Assembly: GCF_030867145.1 (NCBI RefSeq)
Contig: NC_134454.1
Location: 47,923,830-47,987,829 of the forward strand
Origin: Opisthocomus hoazin
Lineage: Eukaryota; Chordata; Aves; Opisthocomiformes; Opisthocomidae
Direction of reading: 5' to 3'
DNA: 64,000 nt
The stretch's first letter is position 1. Each line of letters opens with the position of its first letter. The position numbers and the translations under genes were made by a program. The notes beneath the pieces are model-generated. The model worked only from the letters and a program-made list of their open reading frames with translations. It was not told where the DNA came from and searched no databases. Below, one piece after another: positions 61,201 to 64,000 of this stretch.

Positions 61201-64000
61201 TAGCATTTTTTTAAAGAATGGTTGGAAATCATGTTATCTAATTTATCATTCATGTTGTAATTGATTATACAGTTTCAAAGTATTTTTAAAGCCAGGTTGG
61301 AAATAGATTTTGATGTCTTGTCTTCTAGACAGGTGTTGAAAGCAATGGGCTGTCTGACTGTGCAGGGAACACCTAAGAACAAAATGGGTGTACTGACTCT
61401 TGAAATCATTACCATTACCATACAAGAGCTACTCATTCCAAAATCTGATAAAGTGCAAAGAGCAAATAGCACTTACCCCTAATGCTTCCTTTGAATAAGA
61501 TTTACTTTTCTTATTATACCTGCTTTTTCTTAGCAGAGCTGAGGAAATCTGGTTCCTATCGAAGTAGATGGAAAGGTCAGAAATAAACCTGTTACTTGAC
61601 CAGATTTCAGAAATTTACCCTTGGGTATCTGTGTTGTACAAATTCCAGCAAATTCACATCGATCATAATTTTCAGCAAAATATCATTAAAGATATCTTCT
61701 CAAAAAATAATGGCATTATGTATTTCAAGGAGAATATACTAAAGAGAAGCATCCTTTAGGATAAATGGTAGATCCTTCTGTTCCATCCTGCTCTACCCAT
61801 CGTTTTGATCAACTCATCCAAGTTGGTAAAAAGAGCCCAGTAGTATCACTAAGAAGTCCTAATCAGTATCAGATTTGAAAGGCTCATCCCAGTGAAATGA
61901 TCCATCTCTTCTCTCCAAAATATATTGTCCCTGTTGATTTTCACATCTGCTTCTGAGGATGTTCAGAAGCATAAATACTTTGGAGAGAGTATATTGAGAA
62001 GCTTCCAGAAACAAATTGGTTTATCTGGTTCCCCTGGAATGTCTTTGAAACTGTGTCATAAATTCCAGGACAGCTGCTACACAAATACAGTTACTAGCAT
62101 AAAACTTGTCATGTGGTCCTGTAATAAAAACCAAGTGCTATTTCTATGTTGATGTCTAATTTCAGATGTAACTGTGCCATTAATTTAGGCTTTTGTATTT
62201 TTCCCTATTGACATAAGCAGGAAGATACTTCCTATTACAGAAAGAAGGCGAAAAAGGCTTCGGAGCTTTTGGATCCTTGCTTAGTAAAAGCAGTATCAGA
62301 AGCCTGAAGCACCTGCTCCCAGTAGCTGCATTGGTATCTGCCCAGTGCTATGCTACTTATCTCAGTGGAGGGGCAAATTGTGCTCCAGGAAAATAATTTC
62401 CAGGCTGTCGTCTCGAAGAGATGGTTGCCTCTGAGAAACAAACTTCATGGAGTAACTCAACAAGTTCCTTGTAGTACATGGAAATCAGCCCTCATTACTT
62501 TAAGAGGAGTGTCAAAAGAGTTGGCTTTGTTTAATTGAAAAGTAGTATGTAGGAAATGTTTTTCAGTTGCTTAGTCCTCTTTAGATACAGGTGGATGGTA
62601 ACCAGGGAACAGTGACTCGTTTTCTACATTTGTACTGTCAGAAGTCTTCAGTTTCAAGTTGATTCTCATTCCCTCCACTTCCCCTGAGTCAATTAATAAA
62701 GGACAGCCTTATAACCAATCTATGAATCAGAGGAATAAGTGTTAAATCAGGTCTCCTCTGCTACAAAACCTGATAGATATGAAGCACTGTGTTTACACTA
62801 AGGAAGTAGATGATTTTATGTCTTCATGCAAACGCTCCTAGGGTTATCTGCCTGTTAAAGATGCTAGAAATCTCAGTGCAGCAGTGGATGCTAAATTGAG
62901 TTAGCTGGAATATTACTCAGTATAAATTTCATAAATAAAATAAAGCCATGGGCCATGTTGATCAAGGAAGTTTGTCATTGTGAGGGCTTTATGCAAATTC
63001 ATTAATTCAGTTCCAGTCTGAAAAGGATTGTGTCACAGAACTTTAATCCAAAGCCATGGGGATGGATGTATTCTTTTGCAACTAGAACCAAGGTGGTTTC
63101 CTTCCTGCTTCCTACTTAATCGGTGGTGAGGGAAATCAAGAAAGACATAATTTCTGAGATCACAGTGTGCCTGACTGCTGTTCATTTTCCAGAATCATGA
63201 CACCTTATTATTTTTCCTGAATGCAGCACTTCTGCCACAGGCTCATTGATTTTTCTGGCTTGTAGAATATGGCATTAGTGGATTAGACAGTGAGTGTTAA
63301 TTGATTTACTGCCAGAAATAACTGACAATTACGTACGTCTCAAATCGTCTGCTCTGCTGGAGTAGGCTAGGACTTGTGACTGAGATCATCAATACAGGAT
63401 TGCAATTAGTATTGACAGCTTTCCCATCATGTTGATGAATACTTTCTATTGGGTTTGAAATGATTCCTTAGAAGTCATTAGTCACAAATTGCTGATCTCT
63501 CTTACCCCAGGAATGTAAACTGTGGCTATATAAAATGTTATGGTTTTTTCTTTCCAAAATGCTTTGCAGGGCCTTCATAATGCAATTAATGGAACCTATT
63601 ACTAGTTTTGAATATTTCCATGGCATCCTATAAGAACCTCTGTGAGAAAATCACCTGAAACCTTCTAGATTTCTCTATAGTATTTTCTGAAAGAGTTGAT
63701 TTGAAAAGTGAAAGGAGATACTGATGTTTAAGAAAACATTGTTTTACACTCAGCCTCGGAACTGGTTCTAACCAAGTTCTGCACTATGGTGTGAAATAAC
63801 TACTCATACGGTCCCTTTAGATCTGAGAATTGCTGGAGTGCTTTGAGGCCTGAGGTAAAACCAAAAGTTTTCACTGCCATTTAGTTAAAAATTAGCCATT
63901 CCTGGTTTACATGATATTTTTGATAATCCAGTTAATGATGTATGGGATGAAAGAGGATGGACAAATATCATAAGAAAATAATTACATGATGATCTTTTTG

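Larger units (their letters stand above)
39822..64000 (+). other. FANCC: Start of FANCC intron 4 (continues beyond the window)
   Basis: After the GTAAGGC donor, about 24.2 kb of AT-rich sequence follows. I looked for the next coding exon, which in human begins GVLSHIL and contains FDKEVALF and GYAPIDYYPG, and found no acceptable match. The region holds scattered homopolymers, an ATT repeat near 48320, an AT-rich array at 58171-58240, a hairpin at 40682, and two GC-richer patches (47790-48060 and 49640-49930) that I could not identify. No other gene was recognised on either strand. Confidence 0.7.

Noticed and set aside
1-64000. CRISPR arrays, bacterial operons, tRNA and rRNA genes, and the miR-23b/27b/24 cluster known near FANCC
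   Set aside because: None was seen. The microRNA cluster is expected downstream of the FANCC 3' end, outside this window.

Overview
The window is vertebrate, almost certainly avian, nuclear DNA. It is AT-rich, with one strong CpG island, classical GT-AG introns, a 3' CR1 LINE fragment of bird type and a roughly 1.1-kb LTR-like element whose 3' end I recognise as a common bird interspersed repeat. There are no bacterial-type operons, CRISPR arrays, rRNA or tRNA genes, and most open frames in the window are chance.

The one gene I can demonstrate is the 5' part of FANCC (Fanconi anaemia complementation group C), on the + strand. Three coding exons are certain: 31670-31843 (ATG at 31679), 33462-33546 and 39727-39821. 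They encode residues 1-115. Their coding lengths (165, 85 and 95 nt) and intron phases match the human exon structure as I know it. The rest of the protein (about 558 aa in human) must lie to the right of the window; I found no further exon between 39822 and 64000.

Layout: 1-14,560 is intergenic DNA upstream of FANCC, with a small CpG cluster near 5.4 kb, two perfect hairpins and old repeat remnants. 14,560-16,460 is the CpG island, the likely FANCC promoter and untranslated first exon, with E2F- and NRF1-type sites, GC boxes and G-quadruplex-prone runs. 16.5-31.67 kb is the presumed first intron, holding a MIR-like remnant, the LTR-like element (21,340-22,469) and the CR1 fragment (25,271-25,700). 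31.84-33.46 kb is intron 2 and 33.55-39.73 kb is intron 3. Intron 3 carries a striking ~600-bp pyrimidine/purine tandem array (39 identical 12-mers, then 13 identical 10-mers). 39.82-64.0 kb is the start of a very long intron 4.

In mammals and chicken FANCC lies near PTCH1, and in chicken that region is on chromosome Z. The window may therefore be Z-linked, but this comes from known synteny, not from the sequence. I found no novel multi-gene system. The most notable unusual structures are the homopurine array inside FANCC and the LTR-like element with internal ~45-bp repeats in intron 1.
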